Assembly (NCBI GenBank): GCA_022113835.1
Contig: JAILWY010000006.1
Coordinates: 2,046,001-2,110,000, forward strand
DNA length: 64,000 nucleotides
Source: Atopsyche davidsoni
Taxonomy: Eukaryota > Arthropoda > Insecta > Trichoptera > Hydrobiosidae
Direction: 5' to 3'
The translations under genes were made by a program, and so were the position numbers. This document shows positions 1 to 12,139 of this stretch, in pieces. How positions within the stretch are numbered: the stretch's first letter is position 1; every line of letters begins with the position of its first letter. The notes beneath the pieces were generated by a model. It made no database searches, was not told where the DNA came from, and saw only the letters and a list, made by a program, of their open reading frames with translations.

Positions 1-2280
1 ATAACAAACACGACTGTTCTCCGTGCATGTCGCGGCGTTTCCTTTTATTCAATTTCTAATTTTGTTACTTGCGTACTTCCTTGCTCATCTGCCAATATGT
101 GATGTATTATTTTCTTCAAAGGTTTCGCGAGGTTTGATCTTTTTCATTTTGGTTATATCCAGGCAGTGCCGTGCGACGATTAGATCTCCGCACTCGAGAC
201 TCATGCGAGATACTACTTTTCATCTCCATTTCAGAATTTATTATATTTATGCCATTTTATATTTGCACTCATTTTTTTTATTTAAATACCAAAGATTATT
301 AAATTTCTCGTAACATATGAGACATCCCAGAAATTCATCGTTTTTGTTTAAAACCAGCGCAATTTACTGTTGCAGTATTTTATTATTTTTCGGATACAAC
401 TTGTATAAAAACATCACATAGATATTATTGCCTGTCTGATTGATGTCCTATATACGATGATAAAAATGATAATCAATAACAAAATAACAAAAAACGTAAA
501 GGAACAAATAAAACAAATAATAATATGAGAAGTAAATATGAAATAAAAACATTATAGCAATAGACATCTTAAAACTGATTTATTCTTGACATCTAGCTTA
601 CTTGAAAAGATTAAACGACACTCTTTTATTGAAAACTATTTTAAGTGCTAATTAAAAATTTGTTTATTTTTTTACCTTTTTCATTAGATATCTTATGTGT
701 GTCGTCGGTTCACATCGAAAAATAATAGTTCCATTAACATTTGTAATTTATAATTACCTTATTACCCCTCTTAGACGCGAGGATCCGTGAATTAGTATAA
801 TGTGACCTGCTTGTGTAACGTCTTTGTGTCTGCGCTCATAATTCTCGGTGCAAAATGTTTTCATAATGTGAAATATCATCCCCGTAATCTGCCGAAATGA
901 GTGTAATTATTCTGTTTTTTGCTGCTTGATATCTTTATGATTTACGGCACGCTTATATTTGACGGAACTATTTATGCAGATCCATACTCACCGTGTACAT
1001 ACAGCTCGGGCGAGTTCTATGTCGTTATTTATACATGGCAAACATATTTCAAGGACGCCTCGCAAACTGAAGAAGTATGTTAGTAATTTCCTCTAATAGG
1101 AGTAGATTTTCATTTCCATGTTGAAGATTGTTCCTAGACCAGCCACGGAGAGAACGCGACCGCAAAATGATGTCTTGGTGATAAGGGTTGTATGTTTTGA
1201 ATTCGTGGTACGAAACGCTTCCATCAAAATATACCCGAGTGCAAAAAAATACTTACCGATAAATTCACGTATTCTTTCCTTGCACAGTTGCTAGTTTCTA
1301 GGTGCTGGCTAACTAGCTCCGCCGCTGTCAACAATATCAACACTTAGTTTGACTTGGCCGAGGATAATTTGTGTATGTGTTGTTTGTTCTATTCAAACCA
1401 AAAATAAACAATGCACAACTTTTCTACTGTAAGTGAGCCAGAAGTCAGACATTATCGTCTTCACTATGTATATGAAATGTCCCATAAAAAAAGTTAACAG
1501 CTGAGATACATCTGTGTACTCGACCAAATAAATATCGCGATAAATCTATCAGGTATAAGCAGGGCGTATTCGAGGGATGTTCCTTACTTGCTATACCAAG
1601 CTGTATCATGTAACGTGTGATATTTACTTTCTCGGACATATTGGATTTTTTTCCAGCCGATCTGTGCGATGTGATAGGGAAAATGTTTATTCGGAATGAT
1701 GCGAATTTATTTGTACAAGTCTCGCGAGACTTGCCGGGCTTGCACACACGCCCAGTTTTCTTTTAATATTATACTTAATTGAGTCGTAAGACAAATCTGA
1801 TTTTTCCTTATTAGTAACTTGTATATATTTATACTTTTTTTTCATATCGTAAAAGTGTTAAGATGAATTCCATATTTTATCACACGATTCAGTAATTTTT
1901 ATTTTCTTTGAGCAATTTATTTTGCTATAATCATGTATTTTAGTGTTAATGTCTTAGTTATATTTTTGTTTTCTTTCAATTATATAATCACAAACAGTAA
2001 AGCAATTATATGTACAAGTAGATCCTTAAAGTAAACATAGAAGAAAGTAATCAGGAAATAATCTATCTTAGTGATTTTCGTGCTTATCGTTTATATTTAG
2101 ATTATGATGTATATTATTATAAGGAAAGTAATCTCACGTATAGCGGCAATAAGAAAACTATTAGATAATTAACAATAATCTAGATATTTATAGGTACGAT
2201 AGTATCGCAGTAACTTCCTGATAATGAGACATCATTATTCTTCATAAAGACAGCTCATTAATCATGGAATCGTCCAGAAA
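1..2280. other. AT-rich non-coding stretch
   Basis: I see no supportable gene here. Short frames, including a 100-codon minus frame at 1445-1747, have no recognisable domain and no gene-like context. The sequence is AT-rich with scattered homopolymer runs. Nothing repeated or structured stood out. Confidence 0.6.
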
Positions 2281-2460
2281 CAAAAAAAGCGAATCGAGGT
2301 CAGGTGCTGGGGAAGGGAGGGATGGGGAAAGTTCACTAATCTAAAATAAGAAGCAAGTCCGCCCTTAGTCCAGATTGGTTGTTTATGAGAGGTCAGCCCC
2401 CGCCCCCCGCAGATGCCATTTGTCCTACATTAGGTCGGTGCCCTCTGCGAAAACAATAAG
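2281..2460. other. GC-richer patch with G-quadruplex motif
   Basis: A short GC-richer patch inside AT-rich DNA. At 2309-2327 four G-runs (GGGG, GGG, GGG, GGGG) are separated by 1-2 bases, meeting the usual intramolecular G-quadruplex pattern on the + strand. About 70 bases downstream, at 2397-2408, a C-rich run puts G-runs on the other strand. No coding frame is supported. A regulatory role is possible but not shown. Confidence 0.5.
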
Positions 2461-5350
2461 AATAACTTCAAAACTTTTCACTTACTCATGAATTTACAGA
2501 CTCATACATTCGCTATCACGCCTCCGACAATACATCGAGACGATTCTCTATTTCCTATGCCAGCGGTTCTTCATCTTACACCACGAATTTATAAAATTAT
2601 ACTTGCCTACTTAGTGTTATCACAATGTACATTTAATATTAAATTTATGATTAATATTAATTCATGAGGCAAAGATTAATTTGAACGATGAGTATATACA
2701 CTATTTTGTAGGTCGCAAGCAAAGAGGCGTAGATTTGTCCGCCATATTAAATCCTCAGCGTTTATCACATATTTAGGAATCATTGAAATCTGCTTCAGAG
2801 AAAGTTTTTTTCTTTTACTGTTCTTCTACTTCTTATTACTTGTTTACTGCATGTAAATTATCGATTTACGTTAACTTGACTAGAAAAGTATCAAATTTCA
2901 TTGATTCATTTTTACATATATTAGAAGAATCGCCTTCGCAAAATAACAGTAGTTTTTAGTCATGATAATTTTTATATTATTATATAATAATTGTTGCTTA
3001 ACTTTATATACATGTCTTAAACATCGCTTAAAAAGCAGATAGACGATAGCCAAGGCACGTTCCCAGTTTAGACACAAACCACCTTGTTAGTAATTTCACA
3101 ACGCTCTCAGCAAGTGTCTTTATTCGAAATCCTTGTTTTCAGAGAGTAGTTCATATTCCTACATTTCACTATTAGTTATGAAATTGCTTCAGGCATGTGT
3201 GACATTTAACAGGACAGGCATTAAGGACGGATGTATCGAACCACGCTGTAATAGTGTATCATATATTCTTAAAACTTCTTTGATATTATCGTTATATTGT
3301 ATACAAAATGTTCTGTTGATTATTCTTAGGTATTAAGCACAACCTTCTTCAAAAATGCACTGCTTTAAACTTCCCCGAGTAATTATAGCGCCGGTAAATA
3401 TGTCGTTTTTAAACTAATGCCCACACATTATTCACTGTGTTGTAGTGATACGCTAGATATAAATCTTATTACTTCTACGTTTTTCAGCATTTTGTTGCCT
3501 TTCTTTTTTAATTTGCAAATCTGCTCGGCTATCAAATTGAAGGTTAAAAGCCACTGCTATATTCGCAGGGAGAGCCCGGGGGCCGGAACCGTACTTTGTT
3601 TTTATTCTCTTCCATTTTTCACCCTGGCAAGTGAATCGCGTTAGCTTTCTATCAAAAGATGTTTGCATATAGACTCCGTGGCCTAACGGAATTGTAAAGG
3701 CCTTTTCATATATATTTTTGAAGAGTATATTTGCCGCGAGTAAATTTGGGATGTACGGATATTTGACGTCACGCGTGATAGTGTGCATAATATTAATCGA
3801 GAACGCGCGTGACTGTAGAAATACTACGATTGTGTTTGTAAAAATACTATGACTGGGTTGTAGTTATATACGGCTATGCTATTTCAAATACTACGTTATT
3901 GAATTAGCCTTTTTAAACATTGTTCGCGCTTAATCCTTTTAACTTTTTTTTACTGAATAAATACCTTCTTTCCTGCCTAAACATTTGCACAATCATTGCA
4001 AACTTCGAAATCAAATTTTTTTAGAAATAGTAGTTTTACAAATTATATATTTGTATAAAAATTTATAAATATATGTTTTAGTTCGAATACTCTACAAAAC
4101 AAGTAGGCATGTTAATAAGCTACTTCTTTACAAACTTAAACGTTATACTCTAGAGAAGTGTGCTGTATTCAAAACTACGGGTAGACGGCTTTTAGACTCT
4201 ACCGTAAAGCTCACTCAGATGTGTCTATAGTTTATTTATTCACAAATCTTGGAGTACAGTACCTTTTGATAATATATATCTTTTGACTATATCCTCTTAT
4301 GTATCAAAATCTTAATTCACGCAATTTTAATTTTTTTTTAACAAATACCACGACAAAACAATTTTAAAATACAACTCATTAGTTTTAATTGAAAAGCGCT
4401 ATTGTTCATATTGTCATACGTAATTAATTAATTTTAATATTTTCTGGGTCACATCACTAATTCTATTTTATTATAATAAAATCCACTTAACCCCATTGCC
4501 CCGCTGCTATTTTTGGTTATTTATAATCTGCCGTTTTAATTAAAATTTGCCTTTGAAATTCCGAACAAATACCATGACAGCGCGTCATAAAATAAAATAG
4601 AAATATTGAACGCTAGTGTCTTTATTTTTCTCAACGTCTTCTTCGCGTCGTGTTTGTGCACGATAAGCATAGCTGAATATTTACCGTGTCTATGAAATTT
4701 TGAATATATCCGCGTGCTCGATACAGAGCCTCTTACAACGACTTCGTGTTTATGTTTCGATGCTTATTATGCAGGAATCATAGCGAATGCAGCCATAAGT
4801 GTATGAGCTACGTGACGGACGCTGGGTTGTTAGGTACAGGATATTATTTCAGGAATATATGGCTCGTGTGTACAATCATGTCCGTACCTTATGTGGCCCG
4901 CGTGGCTAGCGTTGTGTGCTCACTTTTACTTTTGATAGTGTACTCCTCACGTATTTTGATACACGAGTTGTAACGTTAGTTGCCAATTTTTTTAAATTGA
5001 AAAATATGTTCATTCAATAAAATGTCTACAATAGTTTATTAGAGTAACTGATAAAATAGATACTTGTATCAATATCAATACTAAGCCTTCAAATTAAATT
5101 TTTGATAACACCAAAATATTCGTCATACAATGTTTTAATTAATTTTACAGCGTTTAGCTGTTGTAATAAATAGTTAGACGCAGTAGCAACAAATCTTTCA
5201 ATGAATTATCATTTCCTCTTTAATGAGCTATTAACTACCACCAACCCGCCTAGCAAGAATATTGCTGAATCTATTTTATTTCTAGCACTAAAAATAATAA
5301 CAACTAATTACATTTTTACGACGCTTGTGTAGTTAGTTACTCGAGTGGAT
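2461..5350. other. AT-rich non-coding stretch
   Basis: No gene supported. Small frames at 3133-3336, 3417-3644, 3453-3788 (minus) and 4746-4973 lack recognisable motifs; two of them overlap each other on opposite strands, as chance frames do. No clear repeat or RNA gene was seen. Confidence 0.55.
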
Positions 5351-5700
5351 ATATATCTTTTTAAATTTGATTAGCAGTGTCTAAAATTACGCAAAGATTA
5401 CACACGCGGAAATTAATTTGTTCTAATGGAAAGCCGACAGAGTGTTCCGGAACCTGCTGTGTTGATTTCGCGCGAGCCGCCGCGCTCTCACCCGAAAAAT
5501 GCTTTGAGCAATTAAAATAATCCAACGAAATTCTAGGTATGTGCGAGGGCGACGTGAGAACACGGCCCTGGACTTGCGACCGTCGCATGCAAAGCAAACA
5601 CGCGTGTGCTGGTCACGTATTCACGGACGAGCCCACTAATAACTGCCGAGTGATGGGATAACCCGGCTGATGGGATAAGTGCCCGCAAAGAACAAAATAA
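5351..5700. other. GC-richer patch, candidate regulatory DNA
   Basis: A GC-richer patch rich in CpG, bordered by AT-rich DNA. Minus-strand frames cross it (5361-5597 and 5533-5892) but match no family I know. An AGGTATGTG at 5535-5543 resembles a 5' splice site; the sequence before it is not pyrimidine-rich, so it is not called as a splice junction. Confidence 0.3.
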
Positions 5701-5725
5701 TATCACACTAACTCTATAAGCGAGG

Positions 5726-6088
5726 ATGATCTGTAATATATCTTGTGTGCTTCGTCTCGGCTCTCCTTTGAAGCTTGGCCACTCAGGACAGCTACTTTGC
5801 GAAGAATTGAGGCTTTTGAAATGTGGCCATACATATAGGAGAATCCTTAAAACACCATGGGTTGACCGCGTCACAATGAAAGAGTCTTGCACAGAATGTT
5901 CTCAGAACTCTCGACGATGTAAAGAAGCGGCAGGTCTCCTATTGTTTACGTGGATGCGGAATTTGCGCCGGTGGCTGTGGGTCGGAAGTATGAGCGAATT
6001 AATGAAACTGGCCCTGGATAGAAATATGTTCGATGAAATGGTCACTAACTATGATGTTATATACACACACCAGAAGAAGAAAAGATAG
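5726..6088 (+). pseudogene. LINE reverse-transcriptase C-terminal remnant
   Basis: This 120-codon open frame carries two blocks typical of the C-terminal end of insect non-LTR retrotransposon ORF2 proteins (those often annotated as endonuclease-reverse transcriptase or craniofacial development protein 2-like). Residues 35-50 (YRRILKTPWVDRVT within it) match the conserved 'YRR(I/M)LxIxWxDxVTN' block after the polymerase domain. Residues 76-108 (WMRNLRRWLWVG, then SELMKLALDR) match the terminal 'W..NLR.W.G....EL...A.' block. The stretch between them is shorter and more diverged than in full elements, so there has been internal deletion or frameshift. No catalytic polymerase motif (the FADD box) or endonuclease is present: only the 3' end inserted or survived, as expected for 5'-truncated LINEs. 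The ATG used here is arbitrary. It is a dead fragment; the clade is not resolved from this piece. Confidence 0.75.
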
Positions 6089-7135
6089 CACATTGGCTAA
6101 TCACTACAACACCTTGTAGTAGTTAATAATATACTTTATTTATATATGAATAGACCAGAGAATATTAGAACAGATTTAGATACAGTGACTACTGGAGATT
6201 TTATAATGATGATAAATAATCAATGAGCAACATCCAAAGGTGGCTGATTATATTATAATTATCTAATTACTCACGAATGTTTTAGCTCTTAATGAAACAT
6301 AAAAATGCGTAAAAATCAATTTAGTTTTCGCCTCAGGGATTGATTCAACAACCTTTCTATCGAGAAGTGACGATTCCCACCAGCAAATCTATATTTTTTT
6401 GTGTCGAGGTATGAACAGTTTGTATTTAAATTTATTTTTATCCATTATTGTCTCCATAGCATCGCAGACAAAATATAGTGCTTATTTAATTTTCATTGGG
6501 AAACCTATACTTTTTCGTCTTGGTTAACATTTATGTTTAAAATATAACACGTAGTCGCCTAGTACCTTTTGTACTTATTTTAATCTAGTATTGTAGATAT
6601 TGGCTACCACTGATATTTCGTGGTAGAGCGAGCGTGACAATATGCAAATGAAATGGTCACCAATGCCCGCAAATATTGCCTACTTAGTGTTGGAGACTTT
6701 CGATTTAAAATCTCTCATCCAACAAGCCTCCATCTTGTAGCGTCGTCTCACCTCTGGTCATTCTCTCTCGTCCGATAACACGTCCTGACCTTGGGGAGTA
6801 GCATCAAGACGGGTTCGTCATATTCAAAAACCTGATGGGATGTTTTGACGCCGGTAATTCGAGTCAATATTGCCCGTACGCTAAATTAAACTGGGAGCTA
6901 ATTGCCGTCCGCGAATTCCCTGCCAGATTAATGATTGGGTAATGTGAGATGTCGAAACATTTTTTTACGGAGCCATTAAATTTAGGTCGCATGCAGTGTT
7001 TCCTTCCAATTAGTTCCGTTGAAAAACGAGCCGGCGTATATCCGTTTACAAAATGCGTTCAAAGACAATGATTTCGTATTATTTTTTAATCGGCCGCCAT
7101 GTTTCGTAAATATACCATATCGAAAAATTATTCAC
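6089..7135. other. Non-coding stretch
   Basis: No gene supported. The segment immediately after the LINE frame may be its 3' untranslated tail. 6590-6960 is less AT-rich than its surroundings and might be regulatory, but nothing specific is seen. Confidence 0.45.
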
Positions 7136-7405
7136 TTCGTCTTTTTCAGGTGCCTTTCCTCAGAGGAAGTTGGTGACCATCATACTGAATATATCTCTGT
7201 CTGTTCATGGTTCTCTTAGGGAGAATAGTGTAGTCCCCGGGTCCTTCTACACCACAGTTTTATTTTCGAAGGAAAGGTCTGCGTATTGTTGCTGCCCAAT
7301 AGCATTATTATACAATCCTTTCCTTACAAAGCTCTCTGGCACTTAGATCTGATATTCCTTTTGCAGCAGGCTGCAGAAACAATAATAGGAGCGTCTTATA
7401 TCTTA
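7136..7405 (+). repeat. Dispersed repeat family A, copy 1
   Basis: About 270 bases that recur at 34388-34770 (same orientation) and 50148-50475 (opposite strand). Shared landmarks in order are: CTCAGAGGA..TTGGTGA, TTCATGGTT(C/T)TC, AGGGAGAATA or variants, CCCAATAGCATTATTATA, ACAAAGCTCT, and TTGCAGCAGGCTGCAGAAAC. Copies are clearly diverged from each other. The family has no coding capacity visible here; it is likely a non-autonomous element or the terminal part of a larger transposon. The 65-codon frame at 7286-7483 lies on it and is not a gene. Confidence 0.7.
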
Positions 7406-7904
7406 GGTAAAATATCCAAAAAAATATACAATAATAAATTTAAAAAATATTTTTGTATTCTTAAATTTATGATTATATGTTAATAAACATAAAAAATTAT
7501 TTTCATACTTTTTTTTCGTCATAGTTTTAAATCTATTTGCATTGTGATAATACTCGTAATTTGAGCAAAACTCTCCGAAAACGCACGAACGAAGCTTTAG
7601 TGAAAGTTTCATTTTACGAGAATGTTTCAGTGAGAGTGTATGGGCGATAAAGTCCACATTAAAACATTATATTTCAAGCTTTTCCTTTTATGTAAAAAAA
7701 AAACGTATACTGTTGCAGGGAAATCACACATTGGATGAGAAAGTTTGAATGACGCATTACAGTAATAAACTGGTTTTGATGGCGAACCGAGCACTTGAGT
7801 ATTATATTGACATCTAAAAGCTTTTCTATCAAAAGCAGATAATCACGCGTGTTCGAAGGTTCCAGAATACGTTGATATTATCAAGTTTGATAGTATACAG
7901 TTTT
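7406..7904. other. AT-rich non-coding stretch
   Basis: Nothing supportable. Small frames are low-complexity and Lys/Asn/Ile-rich, as in AT-rich random sequence. Confidence 0.5.
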
Positions 7905-8160
7905 CAATTAGTAGTGGCGCACGACGAGCTTGTTGCTGCGTTTGACGTTTAATAAAATAAAACAAGATGGCAGACGCGCGGAGCGTGCTCGCCATGTCAA
8001 TCTGCCGGGACTGTACCTTTTAGGCACTACCAGGCCATAGTGATGTCTCCTTTCTTCGGGCAGTGCATGCGCACGTCTGGATGAGATGCACGAACGATGA
8101 TTTACGATGCGGTGTAACCGTTGCACGGACTATACCGAGTGATTCGTGTTGCACATTTAT
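7905..8160. promoter_or_regulatory. GC-richer patch with Pho/YY1-type motif
   Basis: A CpG-containing patch in AT-rich surroundings. It contains AAGATGGC at about 7964-7971, the classic YY1/Pho core (GCCAT on the other strand), and further GCCAT cores near 7992 and 8032. Candidate cis-regulatory module; a single motif of this kind occurs often by chance, so confidence is low. Confidence 0.3.
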
Positions 8161-8519
8161 TGTAATTTATTTTGAGACAATATCTTAATTTTTAAATGCA
8201 GACGCATGACGCATTCCTAATGTATGTGTAGCGCATTAGATTTTTTAAAAGTTTGTATTGATATTATTATTGCTTATCGAAATAAAAGTGAACCAAAACA
8301 CTTGCCCCTACGGAGCTTTGTCCTTTAAATTTCTATGAAACTATTTTATAAAATATTTCAATTTATTCTACGCCAATCAATGCCCGTCTCAATTTTATAT
8401 ATAAACAACAGGCCATAGGTTTTAAATATTTTTTACATATTTTTATAAAATCATGTGTTTTTTTTTTAAATTAATTTACGAACACTGACCTATCCTGTAT
8501 GTATGTTAATGTAACACGA

Positions 8520-8730
8520 ATCAGCCTGTATAATGTGGCCATTGTTTCGGTGAGAGACGCGGACAGTAGCGACGCTCGACCACGCTCCTGATTGGTCGAT
8601 AGAAACACTGCCATGAAGGGACTGAATCGGAGGACTGTTGTCTGGAGAGAGCGCGTACATAGTCCTCCCTGTCCCTCCACCCTCTGCTGCACGGTGACCT
8701 GAATGGGATCATCACCAGGACAAAACATAT
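8520..8730. promoter_or_regulatory. GC-richer patch, candidate regulatory module
   Basis: GC-richer DNA with a Sox-like GCCATTGTT near 8538-8546 and a CCAAT-type ATTGG near 8591. Two overlapping minus-strand frames (8471-8728, 8521-8760) cross the patch, which argues for low stop density rather than for a gene. No protein family recognised. Confidence 0.3.
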
Positions 8731-10613
8731 TTTATACGATTTTAAGCATTTTTTATTCACAAAACTTGTTGTGTGTTAATATATTGATACATAGTAAATT
8801 CACAAGGTCAAGAGCGGATGTCTACACTGTGCTTCTAAGGGGTGATGATCATTATTGTGAAACGCTGATTATAATAATCTTTAGACATGTTTTGATTTCT
8901 TTAAATGATGGTTATATCCGATAATCCAAGAATACCATTGCACGTGGGTTTTTTTCGTTTTGCTGAAACAATTACAATAGTTATTGAATATAAAAATATT
9001 TTAGCCTCGTAATATTTCCGCCAGGACGTGTGTGCGGCGCGTGGTTTTATTCTGATGCATTATTTATTGTAATTGATCTTGTAATCACGATGAAACTCGA
9101 TGCGGCGCGGAGTGCAGGAAACCGATCTCTTTTCTTTGTGGGAGGTTCTTTACGTCTGCCTTTGGATAAAGCTTGAGATGAACCATATTTGTAAATTATT
9201 ACCCATTTCATTTAATCATTACCCACCAAAATATATATTTTCGTCTGAATGAAAAAATAACTAGTTATTTGAATTGATTTGTGTTAATTGCTATGTTTTT
9301 GTTGATATTGTAACTAAAATACCATTTATCGTTTTGCTTTCCGGGTTTTCTTTCTCAAACAAATCTGGTAGTTGAAATATAATATTTTTTCTCTAGTTGG
9401 TGTTTAAACGATTTGTTTGGATATTATGCGGGTTGAACCATATCTCAATATAATTTGGAGCTCATGGTAGATCAATATTTAAATAATTTTACCATCAGTA
9501 AATAAATCTGCTGGTAACATCATCGATCTGTTAATTTAGTATGGCTGTAAAATAAATTGTTTCGCCTAATCGACACACCGGTACTGCACCATTGGATAAT
9601 ATAAAATTGATTTATTACGAATACGTAATAATTATAATTTCAAAATTAATGATCCCATTTTTTTGTTTAGATTTTATAATAACTTTGTTGTCTTTCAAAA
9701 AATTTTGGGGTCATTTTAGTTTATAAACGTTTTGTTTTTGTCGGATGTTTAAAATTTCAGTACACTTCGACGAGAACTATTAAACCAATTTTTTTAAGTG
9801 TTTCCACAAATAACCACGATACTTTTAAAATAGTAGTATGTATTCATAAAGTCATGCGAGAGAATAAACCATATACATATAGCCGTAAAGTAGCAGAATG
9901 TAAATGGCCATGAACACCTCTTCAATCATTTGATTAGTTGTATTTTCTGGCATAATTCTCGCTGAAGACAGGCACGATGATATCGAGTCTGGAATATGGC
10001 TTTAATATTATTAGTAAATTACCTGTAATAACTTTTATGTAGAAATCAACAAGGATTTTCTTAAAATTTTATACTTAATCCTTTTGTATGTGTCTCTCAG
10101 AATTAAAACGACAAACCTATTAATCAATATTTCGCTGATTTATTGCGCTGTGTAACATATAGTTTATATATTATGAATCTACTAAGATTTTTTCAATTCC
10201 ATATATTAAACACCGCATTTAATTACTTAGAATTAAACGTTCATTGAAAAATTGATTGTTCGACCGCGAAATTAAATACAATCATTCGATATAATTAATT
10301 CGATTCAATTTTTTAATATTAGTTTAATGTTAATATATCTTTATTAATAACGGTGTTTATTTCTTCTACTAATATATTGAGTTCTCGTGCTATTTCGCCC
10401 GTACATCTAGTAAAGCTGGCTTACTCTAAATATATATTATAGTTTCACTGCACAATATTTAAGCCAGGTCCATAATAAATACAATATTACAATTATAACT
10501 AAGCTTTTTCATGCACACAATTGGTTTACTTAATTTACTAAGTTTATATTACATAATTGAACATAACTGCTTGCAGTTTGAATTCATTGCAATTTTTGGT
10601 ATATTCTATACAT
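8731..10613. other. AT-rich non-coding stretch
   Basis: Nearly 1.9 kb of AT-rich sequence with no supportable gene, RNA gene or repeat. A slightly GC-richer spot at 9015-9150 holds no recognised feature. Confidence 0.55.
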
Positions 10614-10768
10614 TTACTAATATGATTAGGTACATTAGTTCATACGTAGAAGATGATTTAAAGAAACTCTCAGAAAAATATCATCGTGATTTGTGTGGGA
10701 CGATGATATTTTTCTGAGAGTTTAATCATCTTCTATGTATGAACTAATGTGTCTAATCATATTAGTAA
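10614..10768. repeat. Long imperfect hairpin (inverted repeat)
   Basis: The left arm (10614-10687) and right arm (10700-10768) are reverse complements with a 12-base loop at 10688-10699. Pairing runs nearly the full length, with one small mismatch near the outer third and a short bulge where the left arm has extra bases around 10657-10662. Either strand, if transcribed, would fold into a stem of about 65-70 bp. It could be a foldback mobile element, a hairpin-RNA source of small RNAs, or a microRNA-like precursor. Its position 80 bases from the Penelope-like palindrome suggests a shared insertion history but does not prove one. Confidence 0.8.
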
Positions 10769-10849
10769 TAATATAATAAACCCGTAATGGGTAATAAATA
10801 CGCATCTGATTGACGTCCAATCCAAAAAATAAGACATATATACTTTTTT

Positions 10850-11070
10850 AATATTTTTGAATAAAATACTTGAGTGATTTTCCACATTTTTATTTTTATT
10901 AGTGACCGGTTTCGCCAACCTTTCACGTTTGATAATGCCAACGTGAAAGGTTGGCGAAACCGGTCACTAATAAAAATAAAAATGTGGAAAATCACTTGAG
11001 TATTTTATTCAAAAATATTAAAATGGAATTCCACCAAGTACTCTCTGTCAAAAATATTGAATTTCTTAAC
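10850..11070 (+). mobile_element. Penelope-like terminus, copy 1 (palindromic)
   Basis: Two 79-bp arms, 10850-10928 and 10941-11019, are reverse complements with two mismatches, around a 12-base centre. The + strand right arm continues into a tail (to about 11070) containing GGAATTCCACCAAGTACTC and CAAAAATATTGAATTT, shared with copies at 23190 and 27790 on the minus strand. Reading + from the centre: TTGATAA (10929-10935), a perfect 6-bp stem (10937-10942 with 10950-10955), GAAAC (10956-10960), then the self-complementary ACCGGT and C at 10965. That order is the one seen in arthropod Penelope-like hammerhead motifs. No reverse transcriptase or GIY-YIG endonuclease is present; this is only a terminus in an inverted arrangement typical of Penelope-like insertions. 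Confidence 0.65.
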
Positions 11071-11394
11071 ATATATATACTATACAAGTAGTGTGCGATT
11101 CCTACAAATGAAAACACATTAAATTTATTTAAGAAATATCCACGCCACTGGAATTTGCCTGGATCATACATGCTTTACCAGCTTAGGTGTACTGCACGCC
11201 TATGGACTACTTAACTGAAACCCAGTAGCCATGCAGAGAGGTAATATAATCATATTACTCCAATCTCCATTTCAATACAATTTCGCATCGCGAGAAAGCA
11301 TATGATTTGAAATCCACACATAATATATCTGCGATTTTCACATCATTATTATTCGAAATCAAAAATCAATTGTACGTAATCTCATAAGAAACCG
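11071..11394. other. Non-coding stretch
   Basis: No gene or structure recognised between the Penelope-like copy and the next GC-richer patch. Confidence 0.45.
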
Positions 11395-11665
11395 CGTCTA
11401 TTCACACCGCCTGGCTCGCTCCGCCGGCTCGTGGAATTGAACAATCCGAAAGAAAACTGCGCCAGGGGAGCTGATACGGCACCGACGAATTACCAGCCGC
11501 CTCGGATAATGCGCCCACTTCTGCAATGAAGAAAGTTGCTCTGCTCCGTGACGTTGACTGTTGTACAAGTTTGCATGGACCCGACTGCTATCAACTCTTA
11601 GATAATTCACATTGCGCCCCTATCCGCGGCCGCACCCCTGTGCCCCCCGTACATATTACATACTC
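11395..11665. promoter_or_regulatory. GC-richer patch, candidate regulatory module
   Basis: A compact GC-rich patch with CpG and a NotI-type GCGGCCGC at about 11625-11632. Overlapping frames on both strands (11398-11610 minus, 11526-11750 plus) have no recognised domain. Candidate regulatory DNA on composition only. Confidence 0.25.
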
Positions 11666-12139
11666 TCCACCCACCCTTCAATACGTAACAGTAACATTGA
11701 TATTCTATATACATTCGTATAAAAGAATACTATTCATTTTATGTGAATAATCTCATCTTGCAATTAATAAAACACCGCGGGTAAATGTATGTGTAAATCA
11801 AAATTCTGGTAAAGTACGTAGTTTTATAGTATGTACAAATTGATTTAATCTGTTAGGAAATTTTACATACTTAACCGTGGGCTGGAAATAGTGTAAGTTT
11901 AATACTTAAATCGATGCTCTCAGGGTTACACATTTTATGTCACAGTACCGAATTGAAGTAAAATTATTTATTCAGTTTCCGATTGCTAATGGGCGAATCC
12001 ATGCTTGATATTCTGTAATCTATCTTCAGCGAATTTTTTTTTTAAATTTTTTAATTGTATGGGTAATTTCTATGATGTCTAAGGCATACTGTATATATAT
12101 ATGTCAACAATGTATTTAAATATATTATTTTAAGTATAA

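Noticed and set aside
7140..7160. TTTTTCAG|GTGCCT as a third recursive splice site
   Set aside because: It lies at the start of dispersed repeat A, and GTGCCT is a poor 5' splice site.
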